The notes beneath the pieces were generated by a model. It was not told the DNA's origin. It was given only the letters and a program-made list of their open reading frames with translations, and did not search any database. 64,000 nt of DNA from Poseidonocella pacifica (GTDB lineage Bacteria; Pseudomonadota; Alphaproteobacteria; Rhodobacterales; Rhodobacteraceae). Within the stretch, counting starts at the first letter, position 1, and each line of letters begins with the position of its first letter. The position numbers were made by a program, and so were the translations under genes. Shown in pieces: positions 56,567 through 64,000 of this stretch. The DNA lies in assembly GCF_900111875.1 (NCBI RefSeq), contig NZ_FOJU01000001.1, positions 434,001 to 498,000 of the forward strand, given 5' to 3'.

Positions 56567-57316
56567 TCATTCCGAAAGTTGCGATTCGCGCGGACCAACC
56601 GGGGTTGCCGGTGGATTCGCAAGGTGCCGGTCGATCACCCCCGCGATCCACGCGCCCAGCTCCACCGCCAGCGCCAGCGTCTCCCCCTGACGCGCCACCG
56701 TCACGCCGACAACCTCCCATCCCGCGCTGCCTTGCCGCAGGACCGGTGCGCCGGAATGGCCCGACCGCACCGGACAGCCAAGCCGGAACATCCCCGGCGG
56801 GCGGTTCAACAGCGGGCAATCGAGCCGCCCGGTCAGGATATGCGGATGGTCCTGCTGATACCCCACGATCCCGAGCGTGCCCCCCGCCCGGCCCGAGGCG
56901 GAGACGGGCAGGGGGGCGACCCCCGTCATGGGGTCGGCCAGCACCATGAGCGCCACGTCATAGCGAAAATTCCCCGCGCCGCCCTGTTGGCCCAAGGGGT
57001 GCTCGATCACCTCCCTGACCCGCGCGGCGGCGGCATAGGCCCCCCGGTCCCACCCGGCGACAAAGAACAGATCCGGGATCACCCCGTTGACCAGCCGGTT
57101 GCCCCGTTTCACGCAATGCGCCGCCGTCAGCACCAGATCCGGCGCGACCAGCGTGCCCGAACACAGGCGCCGCGTCTGAAATCCCCCCCGGTTGACCCGC
57201 CCCACGGCCACCCACGCGGGCCGCTCATCCTCCGCAATGATCGGCAGAAGAAGCTCCTCCGCCGAGGCTGGCCCAAAGGGGAGCAGGGCAAGGACAAGGG
57301 CGAAAAGCCGCCTCAC
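56567..57316 (-). CDS. Trypsin-like serine protease, secreted
   Basis: A 249-residue protein starting at a GTG that overlaps the pentapeptide gene stop (GTGA). The signal is MRRLFALVLALLPFGPASA. The chymotrypsin-fold triad is His67 (LTAAHC), Asp120 (RYDVALM) and Ser188 in GHSGAP; the oxyanion turn has His where GDSGG is usual. Four cysteines could form two disulphides. The substrate is unknown. Confidence 0.87.
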   Translation of the reverse strand: MRRLFALVLALLPFGPASAEELLLPIIAEDERPAWVAVGRVNRGGFQTRRLCSGTLVAPDLVLTAAHCVKRGNRLVNGVIPDLFFVAGWDRGAYAAAARVREVIEHPLGQQGGAGNFRYDVALMVLADPMTGVAPLPVSASGRAGGTLGIVGYQQDHPHILTGRLDCPLLNRPPGMFRLGCPVRSGHSGAPVLRQGSAGWEVVGVTVARQGETLALAVELGAWIAGVIDRHLANPPATPVGPRESQLSE

Positions 57317-58785
57317 GTCGGGTTCTCCGGATCCTGCCCAATGCTGCGCTGGAACGCGCGCCATTCCTTGTTGAATCTATATGATATAAGCTTGGTATCG
57401 TGCAGTGGTCGGCGGTTGATCCCTATCGGTAGAATTACAGATCCATCCCAAAACACCTTACTCAACTGAGGCGCCTTTAAGTTTACCTCGGTATAGTCGA
57501 CTTGTCTTAAGGCCGCGCCATTGAGAGAGACCCTGAAGAGGTTGGTAGCGGCATCCATCGTTGTCTGGTCGAGTAAGGCCCCGTCTAACTCTGCCTCAGC
57601 AAGCTGTGCAGCTTGAAACTGCGCCCTGCTAAGTTCAGTCTCTTGAAGTTTCGCTTTTTCAAGAAAAGCCTTCTGCATCTGAGCATCCTCAAGCTGCCCG
57701 CCCTGCATCTGCGCCTCTGCAAGGCACGCGCCTTGTAGTCGAACTCCTTTGAGGTATGCACCCTGCATTTGCGAAGATACTAGCGTCGCCCCCTTCAGGC
57801 GCGCGTTGAATAGCACCGTCCCTTGCATCTGCGCTTCGTCTAGAAGTGCATTTTCAAGACGCCCATCTGTTATATCAGCTCTTTGCAGGCAGGTGCCCTG
57901 CAGGTCGATCCGGTATCGCTGCCAGACTCCGTTCTCATCATAGTAACCTTCGCGCGCAATCTGCTCAGTCGTTCTTCGGCCGATCACGCGCAGGGCAACC
58001 TGAATATCTTCGCGGGGTTTGGTAAGCTTCGACGCCCAGTCATGGATTTGGGCGCGCATCGTTTTAATGATGATGCCGTCCTCATCCCACTTCACGGCGA
58101 ACCTTTCTTCCCAATCCTCTGGGAAGGGCGTGGCCAGCCGCGCCGGGGCGTTTTCGCGGATATAGGCGCAGAGGATTTCCATGATCTGCACGTGATCGCG
58201 CAGGCTATCCTGTGCGATGCGTTCCAGCGCATAGATCGCCCCGATCCGAACTTCGAGATTGGGCTTGGTCAGCGAAACGTTTCTCCACTCCGTCGTGACC
58301 TCGGGGTCAAGGGCGACACCGTCAGGTAGGTCCACTCGGTCGTCATGCCATTCGAATTCTAAATGGTCCTTGCCGTTTTCTTTCCATCCGATAATGCGCC
58401 CAAGTCGGTTCACCTCGGTTGTGGCGCCCAGCCCCTCCACTGCCTTGTTGATCCGGTCGGTGATGAGCCCCTGTTCGGCGATGTCGACTTGTTTATGCGC
58501 GACGTAGGAGCGCCAGATCACAAACGGAATACCGACGATTGCCGCAAGCACGAGGCCAGTGTTGCGGATCGCCTCTCCGGTGCCGACCGTGCGTGTCGTC
58601 GCATCAATATAGTCGTCTAGCGCGAACACGAACATGGCCACAGCAAAAGCTACGAATAAGACAAAAATCGGCGGACCAAGCCATCGCGCCTTGGTGAAAT
58701 CCGGAAGGTCTCGCAAACCGAACCACCCTCGCCAGTCCTTTTTGTTCCTCAAAATCACATGCTCCAAATACCGTGGGTCCAGCAT
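57313..58785 (-). CDS. Membrane-anchored pentapeptide-repeat protein
   Basis: A 490-residue protein from the ATG at 58785 (a TTG at 58809 is also in frame). Two membrane helices at about 38-57 and 76-92 are followed by a cytoplasmic-looking segment (VRIGAIYALERIAQDS, 180-195) found in some bacterial pentapeptide proteins. About 28 pentapeptides run from 294 to 436 (AQMQG, ARLKG, VRLQG, EAQMQ types), forming a right-handed quadrilateral helix. The 3' half has visibly lower GC than its neighbours. Function unknown; it is translationally coupled to the protease. Confidence 0.85.
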   Translation of the reverse strand: MLDPRYLEHVILRNKKDWRGWFGLRDLPDFTKARWLGPPIFVLFVAFAVAMFVFALDDYIDATTRTVGTGEAIRNTGLVLAAIVGIPFVIWRSYVAHKQVDIAEQGLITDRINKAVEGLGATTEVNRLGRIIGWKENGKDHLEFEWHDDRVDLPDGVALDPEVTTEWRNVSLTKPNLEVRIGAIYALERIAQDSLRDHVQIMEILCAYIRENAPARLATPFPEDWEERFAVKWDEDGIIIKTMRAQIHDWASKLTKPREDIQVALRVIGRRTTEQIAREGYYDENGVWQRYRIDLQGTCLQRADITDGRLENALLDEAQMQGTVLFNARLKGATLVSSQMQGAYLKGVRLQGACLAEAQMQGGQLEDAQMQKAFLEKAKLQETELSRAQFQAAQLAEAELDGALLDQTTMDAATNLFRVSLNGAALRQVDYTEVNLKAPQLSKVFWDGSVILPIGINRRPLHDTKLISYRFNKEWRAFQRSIGQDPENPT

Positions 58786-58897
58786 GCCCGGCCCGCGCGC
58801 CGCTGCCAAGCTGTATGGGGGTGCGCCTCGGGGTCGGGCGATTGGAGCGGTCGGGGAGTGGGCGGCGGGGCGTGCGTGTCACACGATCGTATGCCGC

Positions 58898-58927
58898 GGA
58901 GTCATACGATTGTCATACACATGTCAT
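58898..58927. repeat. Three 11-bp direct repeats upstream of yajC
   Basis: GTCATAC occurs at 58898, 58909 and 58920, an exact 11-base period, i.e. about one helical turn. The reverse CGTATG lies just upstream at 58885-58890. They sit between divergent yajC and the pentapeptide gene and look like binding sites for one protein face. Confidence 0.55.
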
Positions 58928-59022
58928 ACGCCCCCCAATCGCCTTGCAATGCCCCGCCGGTCCACATAGGTTCCGGCAAAATTTCCGCGGGCCAACACCC
59001 GCGCCGACAAAAGGATACCTCC

Positions 59023-59310
59023 ATGGAAGGCAACGCGTTCGCGCAGTTCATCCCGCTCATTCTGATCTTCGTGATCATGTATTTCCTGCTCATCCGTCCT
59101 CAGCAGAAGAAGCTGAAAGATCACCAGAAAATGGTCACGGCCCTGCGCCGCGGCGATCAGATCGTGACCCAGGGCGGGCTCATCGGCAAGGTGAGCAAAG
59201 TCAAGGAAGACGGTGAAATCGAAGTAGAAATCGCCGACGGCGTCAAGGTGCGGGTGGTCCAATCCACCGTCGCACAGGTGCTGAACAAGACCGAGCCGGC
59301 CAACTCCTGA
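59023..59310 (+). CDS. yajC: Preprotein translocase subunit YajC
   Basis: A 95-residue protein with one N-terminal helix (FIPLILIFVIMYFLLIRPQQ) and a YajC domain (GDQIVTQGGLIGKVSKVKED, VRVVQSTVAQVL). It accompanies SecDF. The ATG at 59023 is the family start; longer frames are rejected. It lies 22 bases before secD. Confidence 0.95.
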   Translation: MEGNAFAQFIPLILIFVIMYFLLIRPQQKKLKDHQKMVTALRRGDQIVTQGGLIGKVSKVKEDGEIEVEIADGVKVRVVQSTVAQVLNKTEPANS

Positions 59311-59332
59311 TCCGGCCGGGAGGCCTCCTGAC

Positions 59333-60994
59333 ATGCTGCAGATCGATCTGTGGAAACGCGTCCTGATATGGGGGCTCGTCGCGGTGGGCCTCGCCCTCGC
59401 GCTGCCGAACCTCTTTTACGGGCGGGTCGAGCAGGCCAACGATGCCCGCGCCGCCATGGTCGCCGGAACTGCCGGGGATGAGGTCGAAGCGCAGGCAGGA
59501 CAGTGGCCCGATTGGCTCCCCTCGGGAATCGTCAATCTCGGGCTGGATCTGCGCGGCGGTGCGCATCTTCTGGCCGAAGTGAAGGTCGAGGATGTCTATG
59601 CCGCCCGCATGGAAGCGTTCTGGCCCGAGGTGCGCGATGCCCTGCGCGATGCGCGCTCCGAGGTCGGCACCATCCGCCTGCAGCCCTCCGAGGCAGATAC
59701 ACTTGTGGTCCGCGTCAGCGAACCGGGGGGCGCGGCCCGCGCCGCAGAGATCCTGCGCGGACTGGCGCAGCCCGTCGTTTCGCTCACCGGTGCCGGGGCG
59801 AGCGACATTGAGGTTACAACGCGCGGTCAGGATGTTCTCGTCACGCTGAGCGAAGCGGAACGCCTCGCCACGGATGAGCGTACCGTCCGCCAAAGCCTTG
59901 AAATCATTCGCCGCCGCATCGATGAGGTCGGTACCCGCGAACCCACGATCCAGCGTCAGGGCGCAGACCGCATCCTGATCCAGGTGCCCGGACTTGGGTC
60001 CGCACAGGAACTCAAGGATATCATCGGCACCACGGCGCAGTTGACGTTTCAGCCGGTTGTAACGCGCACATCCGATCCTGATGCCAATCCTGGCATTGGC
60101 GAGGAGATCCTGCCCAGCCTTGATGATCCGGACACCTATTATGTGTTGGAAACCGCGCCTGTCGTGACGGGCGAAGAGTTGACCGACGCACAGCCGACCT
60201 TTGACCAGAACAACCGCCCCGCGGTCAGCTTCCGGTTCAACCCGTCGGGCGCGCGCAAGTTCGGCGAGTATACCGCCGAAAATATCGGCTCCCCCTTTGC
60301 CATCGTGCTGGATGAGGAAGTCATTTCCGCCCCCGTGATCCAGAGCCACATCGCCGGCGGGTCAGGCATCATAACCGGCAATTTCGCGGTCGAGGAATCG
60401 ACCCACCTTGCCGTGCTGCTGCGGGCAGGGGCCTTGCCAGCGGGGCTCGAATTCCTCGAAGAGCGCACCATCGGCCCCGAACTGGGGGCCGACAGTATCG
60501 AGGCGGGCAAGATCGCCAGCATGGTTGCTTTCGTCGGCGTACTGATCTTCATGGCAGCAAGCTATGGTCTCTTCGGCCTTTTCGCCAATATTGCGCTGCT
60601 TATCAACGTGGGGCTCATCTTTGGCCTGCTGTCTTTGATCGGGGCGACGTTGACCTTGCCGGGGATTGCGGGGATCGTGCTGACCATCGGTATGGCGGTC
60701 GATGCGAACGTGCTGATCTTTGAGCGTATCCGCGAAGAGGTGAAAACCGCGCGCGGCCCTGCGCGGGCCATCGAGCTTGGGTATGAACGGGCGCTTTCGG
60801 CAATCCTCGACGCCAATATTACCACATTCATTACCGCCGTGATCCTCTTTGTCATGGGTTCGGGTCCGGTGCGCGGCTTTGCCGTGACGCTTGGTCTCGG
60901 GATCCTGACATCGGTCTTCACGGCGATTTTCGTAACCCGGGTGCTTATCGTCATGTGGTTTGAGCGCCGACGCCCCAAAACGCTGGAGGTCTGA
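59333..60994 (+). CDS. secD: Protein translocase subunit SecD
   Basis: A 553-residue membrane protein that uses the proton motive force to pull proteins through SecYEG. The first periplasmic domain contains LGLDLRGGAHLLAEV; the transmembrane half has ADSIEAGKIA and the signature TIGMAVDANVLIFERIREE. secF follows with one base between the stop and the start. Confidence 0.97.
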   Translation: MLQIDLWKRVLIWGLVAVGLALALPNLFYGRVEQANDARAAMVAGTAGDEVEAQAGQWPDWLPSGIVNLGLDLRGGAHLLAEVKVEDVYAARMEAFWPEVRDALRDARSEVGTIRLQPSEADTLVVRVSEPGGAARAAEILRGLAQPVVSLTGAGASDIEVTTRGQDVLVTLSEAERLATDERTVRQSLEIIRRRIDEVGTREPTIQRQGADRILIQVPGLGSAQELKDIIGTTAQLTFQPVVTRTSDPDANPGIGEEILPSLDDPDTYYVLETAPVVTGEELTDAQPTFDQNNRPAVSFRFNPSGARKFGEYTAENIGSPFAIVLDEEVISAPVIQSHIAGGSGIITGNFAVEESTHLAVLLRAGALPAGLEFLEERTIGPELGADSIEAGKIASMVAFVGVLIFMAASYGLFGLFANIALLINVGLIFGLLSLIGATLTLPGIAGIVLTIGMAVDANVLIFERIREEVKTARGPARAIELGYERALSAILDANITTFITAVILFVMGSGPVRGFAVTLGLGILTSVFTAIFVTRVLIVMWFERRRPKTLEV

Positions 60995-60995
60995 G

Positions 60996-61964
60996 ATGCG
61001 CCTGCGCCTCGTTCCGCAAGAGACCAACTGGGATTTCTTCAGCCGCTCCAAGCTGTGGCTCGGGATATCCGCCGTGCTCGTCGTGCTGGCCCTGACGAGC
61101 TTCCTCGTTCGCGGCCTGAACTACGGGATCGATTTCGAGGGCGGCACGACCATCCGCACCGAAAGTGCGCAGCCCGTCGATGTCGGGGCGTACCGCGATA
61201 CGCTCAACGCGCTGGAACTTGGGGATGTGTCGATTTCCGAAGTGTTCGACCCCAGCTTCGGGCCGGAAAAGAACGTCGCCATGATCCGCGTACAGGCGCA
61301 AGACGGTGCGGAGAGCGCCGATCCCGCCATGATCGCCGCGATCCAGAACGCGCTGCAAGAAGTGTCACCGGATGTCGAGTTTCTCTCAGTGGAATCTGTC
61401 GGCCCCAAGGTTTCTGGCGAGCTGATCCAGACGGCCGCGCTGGCGGTTGTCGCGGCGATTGGCGCCGTTCTGGTGTACATCTGGTTGCGCTTCGAGTGGC
61501 AATTTGCACTCGGCGCGGTGATTGCCCTCGTTCACGACGTGGTGCTGACGATGGGTGTCTTTTCGGAACTACAGATCCGGTTTGACCTCGCCATCATCGC
61601 GGCGCTTCTCACGATCGTGGGGTACTCGCTCAACGATACGGTTGTCGTCTTTGACCGGGTGCGGGAGAACCTGCGCAAGTACAAGAACCGGCCGCTGCGC
61701 GAAGTTCTGAACCTGTCGATCAACGAAACGCTGAGCCGCACGGTGATGACCTCCGTGACCACGCTGCTTGCGCTGTTCGCGCTCTTCGCGCTCGGCGGCG
61801 ACGTGATCCGGGGGTTCGTTTTCGCGATGATCTGGGGTGTGATCGTCGGGACGTATTCGTCGATCTTCGTGGCCTCCGCCATGTTGCTGCGCCTTGGCAT
61901 CAAGCGCGATTGGTCCAAGCCGGATGCCAACAAGGGCAATCAGTTCGCAAACGTCGATGCCTGA
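60996..61964 (+). CDS. secF: Protein translocase subunit SecF
   Basis: A 322-residue partner of SecD with GIDFEGGTTIRTE near the start and GYSLNDTVVVFDRVRENLR in the membrane core. GGAGG lies seven bases before the ATG; a start at 60960 would be inside secD. A hairpin lies 45 bases downstream. Confidence 0.97.
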   Translation: MRLRLVPQETNWDFFSRSKLWLGISAVLVVLALTSFLVRGLNYGIDFEGGTTIRTESAQPVDVGAYRDTLNALELGDVSISEVFDPSFGPEKNVAMIRVQAQDGAESADPAMIAAIQNALQEVSPDVEFLSVESVGPKVSGELIQTAALAVVAAIGAVLVYIWLRFEWQFALGAVIALVHDVVLTMGVFSELQIRFDLAIIAALLTIVGYSLNDTVVVFDRVRENLRKYKNRPLREVLNLSINETLSRTVMTSVTTLLALFALFALGGDVIRGFVFAMIWGVIVGTYSSIFVASAMLLRLGIKRDWSKPDANKGNQFANVDA

Positions 61965-62162
61965 GATTTGGGGCAGGTAAAGGCTGTTGGGATCACTGAG
62001 GCATAGTCAGGCCTTTCGGGATCGCGCTTTGAAAGGTCTCCTCACACCAAATACCTGCTAGGTGGAGTTTGACCCCGTGCGGGAGGCGCTCTACCGTTGG
62101 GTGGCTTGGCCCGCACGCGCACTGCGGTGCTCCGCAGTTTGCCATATTGGGACGGAAAAGCG
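61965..62162 (+). other. Gap between secF and the Mth938 gene with two hairpins
   Basis: AGGCCTTTC (62009-62017) pairs with GAAAGGTCT (62031-62039), and ACTGCGG-TGCT-CCGCAGT (62121-62138) is a perfect 7-bp hairpin. Neither is followed by a T-run. A GTG-start 36-codon frame (62062-62172) overlaps the next gene's start and is doubtful. Confidence 0.4.
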
Positions 62163-62516
62163 ATGCGCCTGAACGAGATCCAGTATACCGACGCAGTGCC
62201 TGTGGATGGCTATGGACCGGGCTTTTTTCGCATCGGTGGCAAGCTTGTCGACGGCGCGGCCGTGATTGCGCCCGATGGCGTGACCGGCTGGGGCGGCTAT
62301 GAAGATGTGGAAACGCTGCTTGCGCTTGCCGGGGCGATCGACGTCATCCTCATGGGTACAGGCGCGGAGATATCCCATATCCCTTCCGATCTTCGCAGAT
62401 CGCTTGAAGATGCCGGCATCGGTGTTGAGGTCATGGCCTCTCCTTCGGCCTGCCGCACCTATAATGTCCTGCTCTCCGAAGGGCGGCGCGTGGCATTGGC
62501 CGTTCTTCCGGTCTGA
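62163..62516 (+). CDS. Mth938-like domain protein (DUF498)
   Basis: A 117-residue protein with the Mth938 pattern: [41 protein letters not shown] and [20 protein letters not shown]. The eukaryotic relative NDUFAF3 helps assemble complex I; the bacterial role is not known. secF-Mth938-ccmA is a recurrent alphaproteobacterial order. Confidence 0.92.
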   Translation: MRLNEIQYTDAVPVDGYGPGFFRIGGKLVDGAAVIAPDGVTGWGGYEDVETLLALAGAIDVILMGTGAEISHIPSDLRRSLEDAGIGVEVMASPSACRTYNVLLSEGRRVALAVLPV

Positions 62517-62526
62517 GCGGGGGGCC

Positions 62527-63144
62527 ATGAAGGTCACAATTTCCGATCTCGCAATCGCACGCGGGGGCATTCCGGTTCTGGAAGGTCTGTCGTTTGAGGT
62601 GCCCGCTGGGCGCGCTCTGATCCTTCGCGGGCCGAACGGGTTGGGCAAAACGACGCTGCTACGTACGCTGTCGGGGTTGCAGCCTCCGCTCGTCGGGCAA
62701 ATTGATCCCGGACCCGAAGCGATGGCCTATGGCGCCCACGCGGATGGGTTGAAGGCCACCTTGACCGTTGCGGAGAATCTGACCTTCTGGGCAAAGGTCT
62801 TTGGCAAGGCGGACATCGCGCCCGCGCTTGATGCTTTTCGCCTGCGCGATTTGGCGGCGCGTCCCGCTGCAACGCTTTCGGCCGGACAAAAGCGGCGGCT
62901 TGGTTTGGCACGAATGGTCGTGACCGGGCGGCCTGTCTGGTTGCTCGATGAGCCGACGGTTTCGCTTGATACCCAAGCCGTTGAATGGTTCGCCGAGGCC
63001 GTACGTACGCATCTGGGGCAGGGGGGCTGCGCGATGATCGCCACGCATATCGACCTGCGGATCGAAGCGGATGTGCTCGACCTTTCACCGTTCCGCGCGA
63101 AGCCTGCGCGGGAAGCCGACGATTTCGCAGAGGCCTTCTTGTGA
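62527..63144 (+). CDS. ccmA: Cytochrome c biogenesis ATP-binding protein CcmA
   Basis: A 205-residue ATPase of the system I heme-handling ABC complex. Walker A is GPNGLGKTT, the signature [14 protein letters not shown], Walker [13 protein letters not shown] and the switch IATHIDL. With CcmB and CcmC it releases CcmE-heme. Its stop overlaps the ccmB GTG start. Confidence 0.95.
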   Translation: MKVTISDLAIARGGIPVLEGLSFEVPAGRALILRGPNGLGKTTLLRTLSGLQPPLVGQIDPGPEAMAYGAHADGLKATLTVAENLTFWAKVFGKADIAPALDAFRLRDLAARPAATLSAGQKRRLGLARMVVTGRPVWLLDEPTVSLDTQAVEWFAEAVRTHLGQGGCAMIATHIDLRIEADVLDLSPFRAKPAREADDFAEAFL

Positions 63145-63797
63145 TCGCTTTGCTCCTTCGTGACCTGCGCCTGGCGGTCCGTGCGGGCGGGGGCTTTGGC
63201 CTTGGTCTGGCGTTCTTCCTGATTGTGACGGTCCTCGTTCCGTTTGGTGTCGGCCCGCAGAGCGAGTTGCTCGCCCGGATTGCACCCGGCATCTTGTGGC
63301 TGGGGGCGCTGCTCGCATGCCTTCTGTCGCTCGACAGGATCTTCGCGCTGGAATGGGAGGATGGCTCGCTCGATCTGTTGGCTACGTCGCCGCTGCCGCT
63401 TGAGGGAATCGCGGCGATCAAGGCGCTGGCGCATTGGTTGACCTCCGCTTTGCCGCTGGTGGCCGCGGCCCCCGCGCTTGGCCTGCTGCTCTCCCTTCCT
63501 CAAGGTGGCTACCTGTGGCTCATGGTATCCCTTCTTGCCGGAACACCCGCCCTGAGCGTGATCGGGGCCTTCGGCGCGGCGCTGACCGTCGGGATCAAGC
63601 GGGGCGGGCTTTTGCTCAGCCTGCTGGTGCTTCCGCTCTATGTTCCGACTTTGATTTTCGGGGCAGAAGTGGCGCGAAGGGGGGCTGAAGGGCTGAACCC
63701 GATTACGCCGCTCCTGCTGCTTGCGGGAATTACCTGCGGCACTATCGCGCTTTTGCCATTTGCCTCCGCCGCTGTATTGCGTATCAACCTGCGCTGA
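63141..63797 (+). CDS. ccmB: Cytochrome c biogenesis membrane protein CcmB
   Basis: A 218-residue six-helix permease-like partner of CcmA, recognised by [33 protein letters not shown] and [18 protein letters not shown]. The GTG start overlaps the ccmA TGA by four bases. ccmC follows after 17 bases. Confidence 0.95.
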   Translation: MIALLLRDLRLAVRAGGGFGLGLAFFLIVTVLVPFGVGPQSELLARIAPGILWLGALLACLLSLDRIFALEWEDGSLDLLATSPLPLEGIAAIKALAHWLTSALPLVAAAPALGLLLSLPQGGYLWLMVSLLAGTPALSVIGAFGAALTVGIKRGGLLLSLLVLPLYVPTLIFGAEVARRGAEGLNPITPLLLLAGITCGTIALLPFASAAVLRINLR

Positions 63798-63814
63798 ACC
63801 AAACGGGAGAGATC

Positions 63815-64000
63815 ATGGCATCGCTCTGGGAATATGCAAATCCGAGAAAGTTCATGGGGACGTCCGGCGCACTCCTGCCTTGGGTCTCCTATGGGGCTGG
63901 TGCGTGCCTTGTTGTGGGACTCTTTTGGGGTTTTTTCTTCACGCCCGACGACTATCGACAAGGCTCCACGGTAAAGATCATTTATCTGCATGTTCCGGCG
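63815..64000 (+). CDS. ccmC: Heme transporter subunit CcmC (N-terminal part)
   Basis: The first 62 codons of CcmC, cut by the window end. It starts MASLWEYANPRKFMGTSG, has a first helix (ACLVVGLFWGFFF) and runs into IIYLHVPA, the start of the conserved region before the WWD motif, which is outside the window. GGGAGA lies upstream of the ATG. Confidence 0.94.
   Translation, partial: MASLWEYANPRKFMGTSGALLPWVSYGAGACLVVGLFWGFFFTPDDYRQGSTVKIIYLHVPA

Noticed and set aside
57640-57860. DNA repeats (CTGCATCTG and similar) that resemble a tandem array
   Set aside because: They encode the pentapeptide repeats of the minus-strand protein and vary as codons, so they are not a CRISPR or satellite array.
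59243-60349. 368-residue minus-strand frame antisense to secD
   Set aside because: It covers the start of an intact secD and the end of yajC and has no ribosome site or motif.
62062-62172. 36-codon GTG frame overlapping the Mth938 start
   Set aside because: It covers two hairpins, has no clear ribosome site and no recognisable sequence; chance frame in GC-rich DNA is more likely.

Overview
The window reads as a GC-rich alphaproteobacterial chromosome of the Rhodobacteraceae (Roseobacter group). This rests on recognisable gene orders: lptF-lptG-lptD-surA-pdxA-rsmA, yajC-secDF-Mth938-ccmABC, glnB-glnA, prfA-prmC-DUF4167, and a polyol (smo/mtlK) operon beside a DmdA-like demethylase. The family assignment comes from remembered gene order and protein motifs, not from a search. 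Most of the window is core chromosome, densely packed, with many 1-4 bp stop/start overlaps. I see no insertion sequence, prophage, CRISPR array, rRNA or replication origin.

Layout. 1-11 kb: peroxiredoxin Bcp, an AsmA/YhdP-like envelope protein, queA, an MFS exporter, DUF924, a DmdA-like GcvT-family enzyme, glnBA and the NAD(P)HX repair enzyme. 11.8-15.1 kb: tRNA-Leu(UAG), then a FecCD-type ABC importer whose neighbour is a Mop molybdopterin/molybdate-binding protein, which suggests molybdate or tungstate uptake. 15.3-22 kb: a three-gene set (transglutaminase-DUF2126, circularly permuted ATP-grasp fused to alpha-E, second transglutaminase) that looks like an uncharacterised peptide-ligase/amidase pathway. 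22-28 kb: YceI, trigger factor, DUF1499, RF1, PrmC, DUF4167. 27.4-34.8 kb (minus): outer-membrane assembly genes with rsmA and pdxA. 34.9-43.7 kb: PepA, HolC, DUF2254, an aspartic protease, MarC, an ABC-F protein, Ndk, a likely 30-residue microprotein, an EamA transporter and a HAD hydrolase.

43.7-50.7 kb: a SorC-family regulator and the operon smoEFGK-mtlK, preceded by a sigma70-like promoter with two copies of a GAGCA/TGCTC palindrome. The expected sorbitol dehydrogenase smoS is not between smoK and mtlK; a 78-codon ORF of unknown nature sits there. 50.8-53.7 kb is more accessory: an EF-hand protein, an XRE regulator with palindromes upstream, an unrecognised 115-residue protein and a dienelactone hydrolase. 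53.8-56.5 kb (minus): ilvB-ilvH with a complete transcription attenuator (promoter, 15-residue leader peptide rich in Leu/Val/Ile, long stem, terminator). 56.6-58.8 kb: a trypsin-like protease translationally coupled to a membrane pentapeptide-repeat protein of visibly lower GC, the best candidate for acquired DNA. 58.9-64 kb: yajC-secD-secF, an Mth938 protein and ccmA-ccmB-ccmC, the last cut by the window end.

The items most worth following up are the ATP-grasp/alpha-E/transglutaminase set without a visible Anbu peptidase, the smo operators and missing smoS, the ilv attenuator, the 30-residue microprotein, the protease/pentapeptide pair, and three 11-bp direct repeats upstream of yajC. All functional calls are from sequence reading; no database search was run.
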